DNA from: Kryptolebias marmoratus
Taxonomy: Eukaryota > Chordata > Actinopteri > Cyprinodontiformes > Rivulidae
Direction of reading: 5' to 3'
Length of the DNA stretch: 64,000 nucleotides
Assembly: GCF_001649575.2 (NCBI RefSeq)
Contig: NC_051433.1
Location: forward strand, 20,837,947 to 20,901,946
This document shows positions 61,181-64,000 of the stretch, piece by piece. Each line of letters starts with the position of its first letter. The first letter of the stretch is position 1. Under the pieces are notes generated by a model. The model made no database searches. It was given only the letters and a program-made list of their open reading frames with translations, and was not told the origin of the DNA. Made by a program: the position numbers and the translations under genes.

Positions 61181-64000
61181 GTACGCGCACACACAGAGAG
61201 AGAGAGAGAGAAACACAGCCCTCTCCACCCACTCCCCCGGTTCTGGCAGCTTCTTTTAAACACTGCTGTCAGGTGATGCCTCGCAGGCAGAGAGCTGAGC
61301 GGGCCCGCAGCCTGAGCAAATTTCAACAGTGTCAGCGACGCAGGGCAGAGCGGGCCCCGGGGTAGCTCTGGGACGGCGGAGAGACCTGTGTACACATCCA
61401 TCACCTGGTTGAATATGGACAGTGTTGCGGAGACATGTTTGTGCACATGGTTAGTGTTAGAGCGAGGACTTGTTGCTGAGTTTCCATCTTAAGGCTGCGA
61501 GTCACAGAGAGGTGAAGCAAAAGGACATCCTCTCTCTCTCTGTGAGGTGCTATTCCTCCTCTTCCTCGCCACCTTTTCTTTTTTTTTTTTTATTCCTCTG
61601 GCTTGGTCTAACTGTATGTCTGGCTTCCTTCTCTGCATCCTGTGTGTGTGTGTTTAAAGGGTAAGTGAGTTCAGCGGTACCCCACCCCCACCCCACCTCC
61701 TCACACACTCACAGAGTCCGTCCTTGGAGAAGACACAGTGTTCCATTTCCGCCCCCAGTCCTAACTAATGAGATACTGGAATTAAGAAAACACTCCGACA
61801 GTCTTGATCTCTAGTGAGAAGCTGTTGGCTGTAGGTGGATGTGCACGGTACAAAAGCTTCCAGTAAACATTATCTGACAGGCAGCTGCTGTAATCTAACC
61901 ACCCGCAAAGGGCCCTGGCTCCGGCTGTGGTGAGCCGAGCTGAGCGTATAACTTTATAAGGCCAAGAGTTGGGTTCACGTTGCAAAAAGCTTGTTTCACT
62001 CCAACAGAAAGGAAGTTCTGGAGTTTTGAGGTTTTTAGCAAAATGGGAACGAAGGTCTTTAGGTAAGGTTTGACAGTTGTTTTTATTAATATGACTTTTA
62101 AGATATTCAGTAAGATGCACACTGCAGAACTAACTCGTTAGTTTATCTGTTTAATTACTGTTTTAGCAAAAGGACGACTCGAGATTCGGAACATGACATT
62201 TCTGTTACCTCCTGATGAGGACACATTCGAAGACCGTGATTAAGAAAACCAAGCAGGTTTTATTTTGCCATGAGTCTCCATCGATTTCTGCAGTCCTGTC
62301 TTTGTAACGTGTACAAACAGTTGTTTTGCAATTTTCTCGTTGTTCAGTGACCTTTATATGTGCTACAGGTAAACAAATATCAGAATTCCTTAATAATCAT
62401 TTTGAGGAACAGTGTTTTTAAACACTAAAGGGATTTTTTTATGCAACAGTTGACAATGTGCCCAACTGTGCTCACTCATTTGAAGTTCTATGCATATTTT
62501 TTATTATACACTCAGGTTAACTAATCAGGACAAGCACCAGATCAGATCAGCAGTGAACCGTGTTCTCATTTACACCATAACCTTTAAAATAGAGATTTCC
62601 CCATTTATACCACTATAAGAATCAATTAAAAAGCTGGAAATGGGAAGTTTTTATAAGATATTTCTTTAGATATTAAGTGGACTTTAGGATGTGTTTACTG
62701 AACACATGGGGTAATGGTTAACTGTACAAAAGGTGTGATTTAACATTTACTGATTTTGTCTCAAAAATGTCAATATTCTGGCATTTTTGGGGGAATCACC
62801 AAATCCAATTAAGTTTCTCATTCTCCAAAAAAATCACTTATAGTTTCAAAAGTGACAGAAATAGAAAAAGATGATTTCTAACATACTTTTTAAGCTTTGA
62901 CCCACTCCAGCTGAAGGGAGAGGCAGATAAGTTAAAGAGAGACGGAGCAGAGTTGGTGTTGACGCGTTTGGACAGTTTGGATCGCACTGACGGGAGGAAA
63001 TTTGGGTGTTGGAACCCGTTACACATCAGCTTCCTCGCCACAGCCGGGTGAATGAAAGGCTGGCGTTGTGCGGCAGGCGGCGCCTTCATCGCCGCCCTGC
63101 CGCGAGAGTCGGAGTCAGGATGACGGGCGCTCGTGCAACAAACGGCTCCTGTTATTTGTCTGGAGCCGTTTCGAAGAATCTGAAAGGTGTGTTTTAGATT
63201 TGAAATCAGACACAACTCTGAGATTGAGTCAAATAAAGAGATTTTATGTGTCAGCAGTCAGACGGGGACTGTGTGTCTTCAGTGAGTGTGCGTTTTGGAC
63301 ACCCTGTTCTCTCATCATCCCCCCCCCCCTTTCACAGCAGTAAAGGAAAAGAAAACTTGTCAGCCGAGGAGAGTAATTTCTCAGCCACCTGTCTCCAACA
63401 GGAACAGGAGAAACCCGTGTGTTTTTCCTGTTAACACTAAGAAACTATCGACTCATGCACAATTTACAGCAAATACAATAAACTGTTTCCTCCGCATTGG
63501 TGGATTTGTAGCGTTGATTGGTGTGCATGCACCTAAATAAATACATTTTATGTCTTCCCTTCCTTCCACCGCCTTTTTCTTTTTTCCTCTTTCGTTCTGG
63601 CCCTCTCCACACACCCTCACCTGACCCAGACCGGCCAGCTCCTGCCCCCCTCGTGCCCCTCTGCCACTCCGAGGTGATGGATTAAAAACTCTTCAGCCAG
63701 CTAATCTGTGTTGGCCAAATAAAAGCGCTGGATTGATGAGTGTGGAAGAGGGGAGAGGGGGGGACAAGGAGACTTTGTTGAGTGTGTTTTTGTGGGTCGG
63801 GCAAATGGTGGGTGCTAGAGGTGACACCTGCGCTGACACAGCTGTCCCTGAGCGCAAAAAGGAAAGAAAAAAATGAAGGGGGGGGCAGGGCAGATAAAGG
63901 AAACTCTACTGAGGAAGACTAAACAGGGTGTCCGTTCGAGGAGCAGGAAGCAGATGAGACAACCTATCTGTCATCGCGCCTCTGTTTGCTCTGTGTCTCT
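61181..64000 (+). other. slc25a26 intron 8, partial
   Basis: It begins GTACGC and is not closed within the window. It has an (AG)n run at 61195-61212 and CpG-richer stretches at 62940-63130. I looked for the expected last exons (a stretch resembling GLFAGVFPRM and GGFIFLGAYD) and did not see them. Confidence 0.75.

Noticed and set aside
1..64000. tRNA, rRNA, CRISPR arrays or prokaryotic operons
   Set aside because: None was seen. Intron structure and repeats are those of a vertebrate nuclear genome.
61181..64000. Missing last exons of slc25a26
   Set aside because: No stretch encoding the expected C-terminal repeat with proper splice sites was found, so they are taken to lie downstream.

Overview
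This window looks like nuclear DNA from a teleost fish. It is AT-rich, with long introns, many microsatellites and a repeat mix typical of fishes: a long-inverted-repeat Tc1-like transposon, Penelope-like and L2/jockey-like retroelement pieces, a PIF/Harbinger relic, a hAT-like MITE and several fish-style unclassified repeats. A ray-finned, probably percomorph, origin is my inference. The exact species cannot be read from the sequence.

The only gene I can establish is slc25a26, the mitochondrial S-adenosylmethionine carrier, on the + strand. Eight coding exons are present: 15702-15734, 18065-18221, 19934-20052, 26949-27053, 28923-28970, 50825-50869, 56646-56715 and 61116-61180. All have GT/AG borders and compatible phases, and together encode 214 residues in one open frame. 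All three carrier signature motifs are present (PLDTIK, PTEVVK, PLDVAK). The last part of the protein, about 60 residues by comparison with the human protein, must lie beyond position 64000. The promoter is TATA-less, with CRE, ETS and YY1 motifs in 15563-15599. A strong-context 12-codon upstream ORF begins inside the YY1 motif.

Positions 1 to about 15500 are intergenic. They hold a TAGCTTTT-rich block with strong hairpins (1735-2180), two dimeric copies of an unclassified ~305-bp repeat (2790-3485 and 5195-5870) flanking a ~125-bp tandem array with nuclear-receptor-like DR1 motifs (4335-5190), an L2-like LINE 3' end (7153-7560) and a copy of a repeat that also occurs in introns 5 and 7. No exon of another gene was recognised there.

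The introns carry most of the interest. Intron 1 has a 40-bp minisatellite and a LINE reverse-transcriptase fragment. Intron 3 has a decayed Harbinger transposase. Intron 5 (21.9 kb) has a cluster of elements at 37.4-41.7 kb and a CpG-dense, promoter-like block at 43.5-45.3 kb. Intron 7 has a TIR-bounded element and a Penelope-like fragment that starts with a perfect 37-bp inverted repeat and is interrupted by an 835-bp assembly gap. No wholly new biological system could be demonstrated. The best leads are the intronic CpG block, the DR1 tandem array and the fold-back at the Penelope-like edge.
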